Assembly: GCA_948874605.1 (NCBI GenBank)
Contig: CAQRXS010000001.1
Location: 1-56,902 of the forward strand
Direction: 5' to 3'
DNA from: an uncultured Bacilli bacterium
GTDB lineage: Bacteria; Bacillota_I; Bacilli_A; RF39; UBA660
DNA: 56,902 bases
The translations under genes were made by a program, and so were the position numbers. Of this stretch, positions 1 through 8,536 are shown piece after piece; position 1 is the stretch's first letter; each line of letters opens with the position of its first letter. The notes under the pieces are model-generated. The model did not search any database and had not been told where the DNA came from. It saw only the letters and a program-made list of their open reading frames with translations.

Positions 1-231
1 ATATACGATCATATAGCAATTTATGAAAGTTCAAAAGATAAAATGCAAACTTCATATGTCACCTTTGAAAGATTCATTGAGGGAATAGTTACCATGATAT
101 TACCACTATTATCTTATACAGTTTTATCTGAAAATAACAATATTATAAAAATAACATTTGCTTTATCGATAATCACATATATTATTTTATTTATATATTT
201 TAAAATTAATGGTAATAAAAAAGAAACTTAA
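1..231 (+). CDS. C-terminal end of a membrane transporter (partial)
   Basis: The reading frame is open from the first base of the window, so this is the 3' end of a longer gene. The visible 76 residues contain two hydrophobic segments, one around TMILPLLSYTVL and one around FALSIITYIILFIYF, followed by a short basic tail (KINGNKKET). This is how many MFS-type or GPH-type sugar transporters end. The heparinase-like gene follows after 13 bases with its own AGGGAGG site, so the two are probably co-transcribed and an oligosaccharide symporter role is plausible. The ATG at 43 is internal and is probably not the start. The family cannot be fixed from this fragment. Confidence 0.55.
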   Translation: MYDHIAIYESSKDKMQTSYVTFERFIEGIVTMILPLLSYTVLSENNNIIKITFALSIITYIILFIYFKINGNKKET

Positions 232-244
232 TTAGGGAGGTACA

Positions 245-1942
245 ATGAAATCTTTAAATAATATCGAAATTGATAATATTGAAATATTTTACGACGATTA
301 TAATTTATTAAGTGGTTGGATTCATGATTATTTTTGTGATAATGATGGTTCAGAGCTTATCTTTGATTTTAATAATAATCAATACTTTGAATGTCCAATA
401 TGTCATACAAAATATAGAGATGAAAAAAGAAAAAGAGCTTGGATAACTAAATATAGATATTCACTATTTAATCGAATCGAAAAGTATTCAAAACTCTATT
501 TAGAAAACAAAAATGAAACATATATAAAATTTATAATTAATGCTTTAGAATATTATTGTAATAACTATGATTTATTTGCTATTCATAATAAAAATGGTGA
601 TATTTTTAAATCATATATTAATGAATCAAATCAATGTGGAAAAATTACAGCACAAGGTTTAAATGAAGCGAGTATTTTTATGCAAGTAGTTAATTGTATT
701 GATTGTTTAGATGAATGCTTTCCACAAGATTTAAAGAATAATATTTTTGGTAATTTATTTCCAAAGGTTTATGAACTACTAAAACCCCAAGTTGATAGAA
801 TACAAAATATAAGATGTTATGAGATATGTTCTATTGGTATGATGGGTATAATTTCAGATAATAAAGAAATGTTAGATTTTGCACTTAATTCAAAATATTC
901 GTTTTATGAACAATTAAACAAAGGTGTAACAGACGATTATTTTTGGAATGAAGGCTCTTTTCATTATCATTTATATGTATTAAAACCAATAATAGATTTT
1001 CTTTATATTGCTAAAAAATATTATTGCCTAATAGATTCTAAATATTATAATATTGCTAAAAATATGCTATTACAAGCATATAATACTAGTTTTTTGGATT
1101 GTTCTTTACCAAGTCCAAATGATGGGTGGCCTAATTTATATCTTGATAAGTATATAAATTTATATGAGAAAGCAAATATTCTTTTTGATGGCTACTTTGG
1201 TAATATCATTAATAATATTAAAAATCATATTAATAAATCAAAAAGTATTCATTTAATAAAAACTGGTTTTTCAAATTTAAAAACTGGTGATTTAAATGTA
1301 TTTATAAAATACTATGATAATAACCTATCGCATGCACATCCCGACAAGTTAAGCATTGAAGTTAAATATGGGAATCAATTTCTTACTCATGACTTATCAA
1401 CATCTGGATATGGGAGTAATATTTCAAAAGAGTTTTATAAAAAAACATACTCACATAATACAGTAGTAATTGATGGGCAAAACCAATCTTTAGATTGTAT
1501 AAGTAAAGTTAATGATTATTCTGATGGTTTTATTGATATTGAAGTAAAAGATGCATATCAAGATTGTATTATCCAAAGAGTATTAAAGTTAGAAGAAAAT
1601 AATTTTGAAGATAAGTTTTATGTAAAACGCAAAGAAAATAAACAAATTGACTATTTCTTTCATATTGATGGAATATTACTATCGAATTTAGAGTTTGATG
1701 ATGAAATTGAAATAGATATTTATCCATATTTAAAACATATTAAAAAAGTAAAATGTGGCGATATAATATCTTTAAGTTGGAAACTAAATAATACTTTTGC
1801 AGATAATATTATAGAATTGAATAAACAAGAATTGTACATTTGTAATTCACCAGATAATCCAAATACTAAAGATAGAACTACAATTTTGATTAGAGATTAT
1901 AGTAAAAACTGTACTTTTCATCTAAAATGGAAATTTCACTAA
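245..1942 (+). CDS. Heparinase II/III family protein (polysaccharide lyase-like)
   Basis: This 565-residue protein matches the general plan of heparinase II/III family lyases, which cleave acidic polysaccharides by beta-elimination. The N-terminal half is helical, with a CPIC motif at residues 50-53. A conserved stretch WNEGSFHYH lies near 234-242. The C-terminal beta-sandwich half carries SHAHPDKLS at 362-370, then the typical D-x-ST-GYG and YSHNTVVIDG (402-411) signatures. The His in HAHPD and the HNTV stretch are the recognisable family marks. No signal peptide is visible, so it probably acts in the cytoplasm on imported oligosaccharides, which fits the transporter end just upstream. RBS AGGGAGG sits 4 bases before the ATG. 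The substrate (heparin-like, alginate-like or other) cannot be told. Confidence 0.8.
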   Translation: MKSLNNIEIDNIEIFYDDYNLLSGWIHDYFCDNDGSELIFDFNNNQYFECPICHTKYRDEKRKRAWITKYRYSLFNRIEKYSKLYLENKNETYIKFIINALEYYCNNYDLFAIHNKNGDIFKSYINESNQCGKITAQGLNEASIFMQVVNCIDCLDECFPQDLKNNIFGNLFPKVYELLKPQVDRIQNIRCYEICSIGMMGIISDNKEMLDFALNSKYSFYEQLNKGVTDDYFWNEGSFHYHLYVLKPIIDFLYIAKKYYCLIDSKYYNIAKNMLLQAYNTSFLDCSLPSPNDGWPNLYLDKYINLYEKANILFDGYFGNIINNIKNHINKSKSIHLIKTGFSNLKTGDLNVFIKYYDNNLSHAHPDKLSIEVKYGNQFLTHDLSTSGYGSNISKEFYKKTYSHNTVVIDGQNQSLDCISKVNDYSDGFIDIEVKDAYQDCIIQRVLKLEENNFEDKFYVKRKENKQIDYFFHIDGILLSNLEFDDEIEIDIYPYLKHIKKVKCGDIISLSWKLNNTFADNIIELNKQELYICNSPDNPNTKDRTTILIRDYSKNCTFHLKWKFH

Positions 1943-2048
1943 TTATATAAAAATGAATTTTGATTAAAAAAAGTAGCATAAATTAAAAAAATAGTTTATA
2001 ATTTAGATATGAAGTCAGTACTATATGTACTTGATTACTTAATTTTGC
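1943..2048. other. Intergenic stretch before structured element
   Basis: No gene is visible here. It contains a TATAAT box at 1997-2002 without a good -35 hexamer, and a small AGTAC/GTACT hairpin near 2018-2034. Together with the element at 2049-2122 it makes up the 289-base gap between the lyase gene and the transglutaminase-like gene. Confidence 0.4.
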
Positions 2049-2122
2049 GAAAAGTTGTAGATAACTATCACTATCGCACCAGATTGAATGATAACTCGAA
2101 CTTTTAGTTTCGAGTTTTAATA
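2049..2122 (+). repeat. Structured intergenic element, copy 1 (possible leader RNA)
   Basis: This is a roughly 70-base element upstream of the transglutaminase-like gene. Its conserved blocks are AAAAGTTGT, a variable 17-base spacer, GCACCAGATTG and ACTCGAACTTTT, then TTCGAG. AACTCGAA and TTCGAGTT form an 8-bp hairpin followed by TTTT. AAAAGTT is also complementary to the AACTTTT inside the hairpin loop region, so two mutually exclusive folds are possible, as in attenuators. A second copy lies at 3154-3224. A TATAAT-like box at 1997-2002 could start a transcript through it. It may be a cis-regulatory RNA or a small repeat family; neither is proven. Confidence 0.5.
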
Positions 2123-2231
2123 TGTTTAAACTTGTGATAAAATATTTATAAAAACTAAATTGATAATGTCAATTTAATAAACATACGTGCACATTGACAT
2201 AATCAATGTGTGTATTATAGGAGTAATTAAT

Positions 2232-3146
2232 ATGGTAAGTGAAAAAATACTAGATTTTTATAAAAAAACAAGTGTATATACTGATTTAGGTTTATATAGA
2301 GAATTTGCTATGAATTTACCTGATAATATACAAGAACTATGTTTATTACAAAGAAATCAAATTATTCATCCTTTTGATTTAAGCAATGAAGAAATGAGAA
2401 ATGATTCAAATTCTTGTTATGGAAATATGAGAAAAATTCCTATAACAGATTTATGCTATGAAAATGATATATATCCAACAGCTATTTCGATATTATCGGG
2501 ACTTTTGAGAAAAAATAAAGAGTATTCTATAAATAGAAAAATAGAGGATAAAATTCATGTGTGTTGTAGAGAACAAGCAATATTACTTACAAGTATTTTA
2601 AAGGCAAAGGGATACCCTGCAAGAGTTAGAAGTGGTTTTGCTAAATACGTAAATACTAATGGAAAGCAAGCAGGGGACCATTGGATAACTGAATACTATG
2701 ACAAAATAGAAAAAAGATGGATTTTAGTTGATGCAGATATGTATTTTACTGAAGAAATATTAAATGAATATCATATTGATTTTAATTTGTTAGATATGCC
2801 ACGTGAAAAATTCATATTTGGTGCCCAAGCATATCTAGGATTGAGAAAAAAGGAATATAAAAATAGTGCAATCTATTATGCTTCTTCGCCTTATACTTAT
2901 GGGTTAAAAGCTGCCTTACATGGCTTATTTTATGACTTTCATTCCTTAATGAATAATGAAATTATATTTTTGCATTTACCAAAATATATCTGTGAGAAAA
3001 ATTTTGAATTAACTGAAAAAGAATACTTGGAATTAGATAATTTAGCAACTTTACTATTAAATCCTGATGCTAATTTCGAAAAAATTCGGGGAGTATGGAA
3101 TAATCAACCAAAATTTAGAATTATGTCTGGTGGTATGAACGCTTAA
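2232..3146 (+). CDS. Transglutaminase-like superfamily protein
   Basis: The protein has about 304 residues and a papain-like transglutaminase fold signature. CCREQAILLTSILKAKGYPA carries the catalytic Cys in the usual helix, GDHW supplies the His, and WILVDADM supplies the Asp. Such domains act as peptidases, cross-linking enzymes or amide-forming enzymes; this one has no signal peptide and is probably cytoplasmic. I chose the ATG at 2232 because TAGGAG precedes it by 8 bases; the ATG at 2187 has no ribosome binding site. The gene is bracketed by two copies of a structured intergenic element (2049-2122 and 3154-3224), which may mean it moves as a unit or that both flanks are regulated alike. 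The specific substrate is unknown. Confidence 0.75.
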   Translation: MVSEKILDFYKKTSVYTDLGLYREFAMNLPDNIQELCLLQRNQIIHPFDLSNEEMRNDSNSCYGNMRKIPITDLCYENDIYPTAISILSGLLRKNKEYSINRKIEDKIHVCCREQAILLTSILKAKGYPARVRSGFAKYVNTNGKQAGDHWITEYYDKIEKRWILVDADMYFTEEILNEYHIDFNLLDMPREKFIFGAQAYLGLRKKEYKNSAIYYASSPYTYGLKAALHGLFYDFHSLMNNEIIFLHLPKYICEKNFELTEKEYLELDNLATLLLNPDANFEKIRGVWNNQPKFRIMSGGMNA

Positions 3147-3153
3147 TATGTTT

Positions 3154-3224
3154 TTAAAAGTTGTTGTACGTCCCTCTTTAGAGCACCAGATTGGTTGTTA
3201 CTCGAACTTTTTATTCGAGAGTAA
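3154..3224 (+). repeat. Structured intergenic element, copy 2
   Basis: This is the second copy of the element at 2049-2122. AAAAGTTGT, GCACCAGATTG, ACTCGAACTTTTT and TTCGAG are in the same order, while the roughly 18-base segment between the first two blocks differs completely. The terminal hairpin (TTACTCGAA with TTCGAGAGTAA) carries a 2-base bulge. A short CTC-TTTA-GAG hairpin fills the variable segment. Conserved ends with a variable middle suggest selection on structure rather than a recent duplication. Confidence 0.45.
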
Positions 3225-3260
3225 TAAATTCTAGTTTTTTGTTATTTGAGAATGGAAGTG

Positions 3261-3389
3261 ATGAGTATGGATGTTGTAAAGGAATTAGAGTTTGATAAGG
3301 AAACTTTAAAAAGATTGAAATGATATATAGATTTGCTTGTATTAATCCCATTATTAAACAAGGTAGCATTATCTTTCTCTAAAAATTAG
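3261..3389 (+). pseudogene. Small ORF interrupted by an in-frame TGA
   Basis: An ATG preceded by GGAAGTGATG-like sequence opens a 20-codon frame (MSMDVVKELEFDKETLKRLK) that stops at TGA (3321-3323). The same frame then runs on for 21 codons (YIDLLVLIPLLNKVALSFSKN) to TAG. The two halves read like one small protein with an amphipathic start and a hydrophobic end. Other genes in the window treat TGA as a stop, so this is more likely a decayed or short gene than a recoded one. I do not recognise a family. It lies just downstream of structured element copy 2. Confidence 0.25.
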
Positions 3390-3467
3390 AAAAGAAAAGA
3401 GGAAAGAATGAACGATGGAAAAAAATTTAACAGTGTATTATCATAATGGAATTATAATATTATCTTT
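3390..3467. other. Gap between small ORF and HD-domain gene
   Basis: The only coding potential is two very short + strand frames after an AGAGGAAAG site, with ATGs at 3408 and 3415 (12 and 18 codons). They run into the 3' end of the convergent HD gene and are probably not genes. I see no clear terminator. Confidence 0.3.
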
Positions 3468-4070
3468 TTAAATATAATTACACAACATCCAACTTAAACG
3501 ATCTGCCTCACATACAATTTTTGCTTCGATAGTATTTGGCTGAATTAATGCACCATTCATAAGTGTTTTATTGTCTTTTGACATATGACTTCCTATTATA
3601 TGGTAAATTTCTAATTTAATTTCTTCATCTATATCATCATTTAAATATTGCGAAACAATTTGTATTCCTAAATGTGAGTGTTGAATTTTACTAGCATAAA
3701 TAGTAGACGGATTTTTTAATTGTTTCTCTTCATTCCATTCTTCATAAGTAATAATTTTTCCAATATCATGTAAACATGCTCCACAAATTATAAGATCCAT
3801 ATTTACTGTTTTATTGCTTGCTTTGGCAATCATTACAGCATATTTAGTGACTTCTAATAAGTGACACAATAATCCTCCTCTAAAGAAATGATGATCTCCT
3901 GGATAATAAATACCATTTTCTATTCGATCTGGAGAACCAGCCCGGTTTATTAGATCTTCTTTTTTTTCAAACAAAATTGTTTTTATTATCCCCCTTAATT
4001 TAATGTTAACAATAGTATTTACATAATCTACAAGCTCATTAAATTGATCTTCTAAAGATTTAAATTCCAC
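3468..4070 (-). CDS. HD-domain phosphohydrolase, YhaM-like
   Basis: This 200-residue HD-superfamily protein has HHFFRGGLLCHLLEV around residues 60-74, with the first metal-binding His. The HD pair is at 101-102 in CLHDIGK, and further His residues occur in QHSHLG and IIGSHMS. The GGLL.H...V spacing resembles the HD domain of the YhaM 3'-5' exoribonucleases, but the N-terminal OB domain of YhaM is missing, so it may be a stand-alone metal-dependent nuclease or phosphohydrolase. The start ATG at 4070 is preceded by AGGAGAGG. It points toward the + strand genes on its left and is divergent from the unknown gene at 4326. Its substrate is unknown. Confidence 0.7.
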   Translation of the reverse strand: MEFKSLEDQFNELVDYVNTIVNIKLRGIIKTILFEKKEDLINRAGSPDRIENGIYYPGDHHFFRGGLLCHLLEVTKYAVMIAKASNKTVNMDLIICGACLHDIGKIITYEEWNEEKQLKNPSTIYASKIQHSHLGIQIVSQYLNDDIDEEIKLEIYHIIGSHMSKDNKTLMNGALIQPNTIEAKIVCEADRLSWMLCNYI

Positions 4071-4270
4071 TTTTAACCTCTCCTTTAAAAAATTAATTTT
4101 AATATTATCAGTATTATAATTATAACAAATTTATGATTTTTCTTCTATGATTTATAAAAAAATACCTATTTGTGATTTTTAAATGAAAATGTCCTATATT
4201 GATATATGATAATAGTGAATTTCTTAAATATAAAGAAACAATTTGTAAATATAAAATAAAAAATTGATTT

Positions 4271-4302
4271 TTGATAAAGACTTAAAAATATGATATTATA
4301 AT
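4271..4302 (+). promoter_or_regulatory. Sigma-A-type promoter for the 4326 gene
   Basis: TTGATA at 4271-4276 and TATTAT at 4294-4299 are separated by 17 bases; TATAAT at 4297-4302 overlaps. Transcription would begin near 4306, which is downstream of the only in-frame TTG (4304). That makes the ATG at 4326, with AAGGAG at 4310-4315, the likely translation start. Confidence 0.6.
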
Positions 4303-4325
4303 TTTGAACAAGGAGAAATTAAATT

Positions 4326-5098
4326 ATGAAAAAAAAGATTATACTTTTGGTGAAATTATTTTAGGATTACGCGATGAATATCTACTTTACCAACAAAAAT
4401 TACGTGAATTAAAACAATTTTGTGAAATGGACTCTCGAAAAGCTACAGACTTTCATTTTCGCATTTCTAAATTTGATAAAAATAACCCAATATTACTTTG
4501 CGATTACCTTCCAAAACAAAATAGTCTGGAAAAAATAGTAACTGATCTTAGTAAAAAAATGGGTTATTACATATATGGAAGAAATACTGTACATTTAGTT
4601 ACAGACAATAATCAATACTATTTCTTATCCGGAATGAAAAAATACCCCATACATATAAAATATGATATGGACATAAAATTTAATGATTCTGCTAAGAAGA
4701 TTTTAATGTCTGAATTTGTCAATAATATCCTCTCCCAATATATCGAAGATAACTGTTCAGATTTAAATGCCGTTCTTACAATCAAACCAGCAGGGATTGA
4801 ATTATTCATAAGAGATAATCAAAGTCATCTTCCTAAGTCTGTTATCTTTTATAATTCCCAAGACGACAACTTAGAATTTAAATCTTTTTCTAAACAATTA
4901 CAAAAAACCCATTTAGAAATGGCCTTAAGTGTTTCAATTCCATACCAAAAATTAAATAATTATCATATACAAAAAATTCACTCAAATCCAAATACATCAA
5001 AACCAATTATTTTAGAAGAATTTAATTTATACAGCGAACTTAAATTTAATTTTGAACCTAATGAAACACAATGTATTCTTCGTAAAGTTGCAAAATAA
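4326..5098 (+). CDS. Unknown protein, start out of frame across an A8 tract
   Basis: The long frame (about 256 residues) gives a soluble protein with no membrane segment or motif that I recognise. The ATG at 4326 has an ideal AAGGAG site 10 bases upstream, but in the sequence as given it reads MKKKIILLVKLF and stops at 4364. The eight A residues at 4329-4336 are one short of the nine that would join this ATG to the long frame (MKKKDYTFGE...). The only in-frame alternative before residue 47 is a TTG at 4304 that lies at or before the predicted transcription start. So the gene is either phase-variable, expressed through slippage at the A tract, frameshifted, or misread by one base. It precedes an AraC regulator on the same strand. 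Confidence 0.5.
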
Positions 5099-5232
5099 TT
5101 TATATACCAAAAAATATCAATTTTAGAAAAAAGTTGATTTTTTTTTGATTGATTTCAAATTTTAAAAATGTTAGAATAACCATTAACTAAGCAGAACAAT
5201 ATAATACACTTATTAAATGTGGAAGTGATAGA

Positions 5233-6030
5233 GTGAACTATGAATTATTAAATAAAATGATAAACTATATAGAAGATAACTTAGATAATACAATAGATTT
5301 GAATAAATTAAGTAAAATTACAAATACCAATTTATTTATTTTGGAAAGAATTTATATGTTTTTAACAAATATGACCATAATTGAATATATAAAAAAAAGA
5401 AGACTTAGTAAAGCTTTTGAAGAAATAAGAAATACAGAGAAAAAAATTATCGACATAGCCTTCAAATATCAATACAATTCTCAAACATCTTTTAATCGAG
5501 CTTTTAAACAACTATTTCAGATAACGCCTACAGAATGTCGTAAAGGAATTGGTAATTATAAATTAATTCCAATCCAATATTTTGAACAAACTAAAAATAA
5601 AAACTGTTTTGACTACGAATTAAAAAAAATACAAAACAAAATATTATATTGTCATCATATTAAAGCAAATACACATAGTGATCTTTTATTCAAAATAAAA
5701 CAACTATATAAAACAGTAAAAGTAAATAAACAATATGAAAAATTCAATAAGATAGGTTTATATGGTATATTTTTTAAAGACAACATTGGTTATCATTACT
5801 TATTAGGCTCTGAAATAAAACTAAATCAATTAGAAAAATTTATTATTCAAAGTGGTACATATGCTGTTTTTTCATTGCCTTCAAGAAAACAAAAAAGTAT
5901 TGTTGAATTAGAACAGCGTATAAATAAACAATGGATACCTTCAACAGATTTTAAAGTAGAAAGTCCCCAAAAGATTGAATACTACCAAGACAATATTTGT
6001 TATATCTATCTAAAAGTAGAACATTTTTAA
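5233..6030 (+). CDS. AraC-family transcriptional regulator with effector-binding domain
   Basis: This 265-residue regulator has the DNA-binding AraC domain first: two helix-turn-helix units in residues 1-100, with the conserved IIDIAFKYQYNSQTSFNRAFKQ stretch split around positions 73-94 and the following ITPTECRK. The remaining 150 residues look like a GyrI/effector-binding domain (ending VESPQKIEYYQD...IYLKVEHF). This is the SoxS/Rob-like order found in many Firmicute multidrug regulators. The start is GTG at 5233, with GGAAG 7 bases upstream; no in-frame ATG fits better. The ABC exporter starts about 60 bases downstream on the same strand, so control of that exporter in response to a small ligand is a fair inference. 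Confidence 0.8.
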   Translation: MNYELLNKMINYIEDNLDNTIDLNKLSKITNTNLFILERIYMFLTNMTIIEYIKKRRLSKAFEEIRNTEKKIIDIAFKYQYNSQTSFNRAFKQLFQITPTECRKGIGNYKLIPIQYFEQTKNKNCFDYELKKIQNKILYCHHIKANTHSDLLFKIKQLYKTVKVNKQYEKFNKIGLYGIFFKDNIGYHYLLGSEIKLNQLEKFIIQSGTYAVFSLPSRKQKSIVELEQRINKQWIPSTDFKVESPQKIEYYQDNICYIYLKVEHF

Positions 6031-6091
6031 TATGTAAAATGTAAAGAAGAAAAAATAGAATTATTTTATAATTACATCGGTGAAGAAGTTT

Positions 6092-7747
6092 ATGTTTAAA
6101 AGAAATATCAAAATAGCAAAAGACTATTTTTCTTTAGTAAATTTAAAAAATTATTATTTAATCATTTTTATAATAATAGATTTATTAAATAATTTAATCA
6201 GCTTATTAATACCCTATTTTGCATCAAAGATTATAGACTATGCAACAAAAAATTTATATCAAGAAGCTTTTCTATTTATTTTTATACTTGGCATAACATA
6301 TTTTATTAATAAATTAGGTTCATATTGCACAAATTGGTGTTATGCAAACTTTTTTAAAGAAGCATACGTTGAAGTTCATACAAAACTAGTAAATAGCATC
6401 TACAATTTTGATGAAGAATATCAGAAAAAAATCTCTATGGGTAAAATCATTAATTCTTCAAACAGCGATATCATAAATATTGCCGAAATCCCCTCTCTTA
6501 TAATAGAACTTACTTTAGAGTTATTAAAAATAATTGTGATATACATAATTTTCATAAAAAATAATTTATTCATAACTGCCTATGTAATTTTAATTGACTA
6601 CATTTATTATCACTTTGCAAATAGCTATAACAAAAAACATGCACACTATTTAAAAAAACAAAGAAAATACGCCGATAAAATTACAGGAATACTATCACAA
6701 ATATTAACTGGCTTAAAAGATATTAAAAGCTTAGGATTTTACGATAAAATAAACAATAAACTAGATAAATATAGAAAGAAGTGGAAAGAAAGTTATTTTT
6801 TAAAAAGAAAATATCATTTCACTCGAAAAACATTAATTAGTTTAATAATAGATTTTGGTAAAATATTTATGTATATTTTATTAACTATTCTTTTGATGCA
6901 AAATAAAATAACAATTACCCTATTCCTTCTGCTTATCTCATATTATGACAAATCAAAAACTTCTGTAAAAAGCATCATGAATTTCGATATATCTATTACA
7001 CAAGAAGCAGTCTCACTTTATCGAATTAAAGAAATAATAAATTATGGAAACCCATTCAAAATAACTGGTACTGTATGCGGTGATAACATAACTGGCTTTG
7101 TAGAATTTAGAAATATAAGCTTCAAATATAACAAAGAAAACATATTAAAAAATATATCATTTAAAAGTTACCCAAATCAAATTACAACAATTGTTGGCAA
7201 AACTGGAAGTGGAAAAACAACAATATTTAATCTTTTATTAAGACTTTATAAACCAAATAAAGGAAAAATATTTATAGATAATATTGATATAACGAACTAT
7301 GAATTAAATGCTTATACTTCCTACATTAGTGTTGTAAATCAAAAAACGTTTATCTTTAACATGAGTATACGGGAAAATCTATCTTTAATCGATTCTAATA
7401 AAGAAAAACAAATAGCTGCTTGTAAAAAAGTAGGAATTCATGATTTTATAATGTCTTTACCTAAAGGATACAACACAATATTAAAAGAAGATGCTACAAA
7501 CATAAGTGGAGGTCAAAAACAACTTTTATCCTTAGCAAGATCGCTGCTTACAACATCAAAAATCATATTATTAGATGAGATTACATCTGCACTAGATCCC
7601 AAAACAACAGAACATATAATAAACTTATTAAATGATTTAAAAAAAGATCATACCCTCATAGTTATAACTCATAATAAAGAGTTAATGAAAATAGCAGATC
7701 AATTAATCACCATAAATAATGGGACAATAAAATCCATAACCAATTAA
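6092..7747 (+). CDS. ABC exporter, fused membrane and ATPase domains
   Basis: This is a half-size exporter of about 551 residues, expected to work as a dimer in the membrane. Several hydrophobic helices fill the first 290 residues. The ATPase domain follows: Walker A GKTGSGKTT near 370, signature NISGGQKQ near 471, Walker B KIILLDE directly before TSALD, and the switch His in VITHN. The start is ambiguous: GTG at 6080 has no ribosome binding site, while ATG at 6092 has GGTGAAG upstream and is preferred. No protease or accessory domain is present, so a drug, lipid or peptide export role is possible. The AraC regulator just upstream is its probable controller. Confidence 0.8.
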   Translation: MFKRNIKIAKDYFSLVNLKNYYLIIFIIIDLLNNLISLLIPYFASKIIDYATKNLYQEAFLFIFILGITYFINKLGSYCTNWCYANFFKEAYVEVHTKLVNSIYNFDEEYQKKISMGKIINSSNSDIINIAEIPSLIIELTLELLKIIVIYIIFIKNNLFITAYVILIDYIYYHFANSYNKKHAHYLKKQRKYADKITGILSQILTGLKDIKSLGFYDKINNKLDKYRKKWKESYFLKRKYHFTRKTLISLIIDFGKIFMYILLTILLMQNKITITLFLLLISYYDKSKTSVKSIMNFDISITQEAVSLYRIKEIINYGNPFKITGTVCGDNITGFVEFRNISFKYNKENILKNISFKSYPNQITTIVGKTGSGKTTIFNLLLRLYKPNKGKIFIDNIDITNYELNAYTSYISVVNQKTFIFNMSIRENLSLIDSNKEKQIAACKKVGIHDFIMSLPKGYNTILKEDATNISGGQKQLLSLARSLLTTSKIILLDEITSALDPKTTEHIINLLNDLKKDHTLIVITHNKELMKIADQLITINNGTIKSITN

Positions 7748-7805
7748 AAAAATGTTTATAGAATCACATTAAATTTTTATAGTATAATAATTATGGAGGT
7801 GCCAT

Positions 7806-8462
7806 ATGTCAAAGATCCTCATTGTAGAAGATGATAATAGCATTCATAATATCCTAGAAGAAATTTTAAAAAACGAATATCTTACTTTTCATGCCTATTC
7901 TGGAACAGAAGCTCTATTAATTTTAGAAAAAGAAAAAATAGACCTTATTCTATTAGATTTAATGCTTCCTGGATTAACTGGAGAAAAAATCATTACAAAA
8001 GTTAATAATATTCCTATCATCGTATTAAGCGCTAAAATAAATACGAATGATAAAATAAATTGTTTATTAAAAGGTGCTAATGACTATATCACCAAACCAT
8101 TTAATAAAGAGGAATTACTCGCTAGAATAAAAGTGCAACTTAGAGACACAAGAAAAAAAGGAAATGACCTATCTTATAAAGAATTAACATTAATGCCCGA
8201 TTATCATACTTTAATCGTTAAAAATAACAAAATCAATCTTACTAGGACTGAATACGCAATTATGAAGCAACTATTATTAAATCCAAATTCTGTTCCAAAA
8301 TACATATTATTAGAAAAAATTAGTGAAGACACTCCTGACTGTGATGAAGACTCACTAAGAGTACATATTAGTAATATCAGAAAAAAAATTAAAAAAGTAA
8401 GCGATAAAGAATACATCGAATCTATCTGGGGAATAGGATTTAAACTATCTGATGAATATTAA
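7806..8462 (+). CDS. OmpR-family response regulator
   Basis: This 218-residue two-domain response regulator has an acidic pocket at E8-D9-D10, the phospho-acceptor D51 in LILLDLMLPG, S74 and K97 (ITKPF), all in the expected places. A C-terminal winged helix ends with the usual DSLRVHISNIRKKI and SIWGIGFKL. The RBS is GGAGGTG, 5 bases before the ATG. It is the first gene of a module with a BcrA-type ATPase, a permease and a histidine kinase (10285-11166), the arrangement used for sensing and resisting cell-envelope peptides. It likely binds the TTTCTTAAT direct repeats at 8466-8497. Confidence 0.9.
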   Translation: MSKILIVEDDNSIHNILEEILKNEYLTFHAYSGTEALLILEKEKIDLILLDLMLPGLTGEKIITKVNNIPIIVLSAKINTNDKINCLLKGANDYITKPFNKEELLARIKVQLRDTRKKGNDLSYKELTLMPDYHTLIVKNNKINLTRTEYAIMKQLLLNPNSVPKYILLEKISEDTPDCDEDSLRVHISNIRKKIKKVSDKEYIESIWGIGFKLSDEY

Positions 8463-8465
8463 CAA

Positions 8466-8511
8466 TTTTTTAACTATTTCTTAATTATTTTCTTAATACT
8501 TTTATGATAAT
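8466..8511 (+). promoter_or_regulatory. Direct-repeat operator and promoter of the ABC/kinase operon
   Basis: TTTCTTAAT occurs at 8477-8485 and 8489-8497, with a weaker copy (TTTTTTAAC) at 8466-8474, giving a repeat about once per helical turn. This is the pattern bound by OmpR/PhoP-type regulators. The repeats cover the -35 position, and GATAAT at 8506-8511 (within TATGATAAT) is a plausible -10. The operator lies between the regulator gene and its likely target, the ATPase gene at 8537. Confidence 0.5.
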
Positions 8512-8536
8512 CTTATAGAGAAAGGAGAAAATAATT

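Noticed and set aside
2049..3224. Integron-type attC sites around the transglutaminase-like gene
   Set aside because: The complementary ends are AAAAGTT and AACTTTT, the reverse of the attC order (RYYYAAC...GTTRRRY), and no integrase is visible.
3261..3389. TGA read as tryptophan in this organism
   Set aside because: secY ends at a TGA that overlaps adk, and full-length conserved proteins use only TGG for Trp.
4304..4325. TTG at 4304 as start of the unknown gene
   Set aside because: It lies at or before the predicted transcription start and has no ribosome binding site; AAGGAG lies downstream of it.
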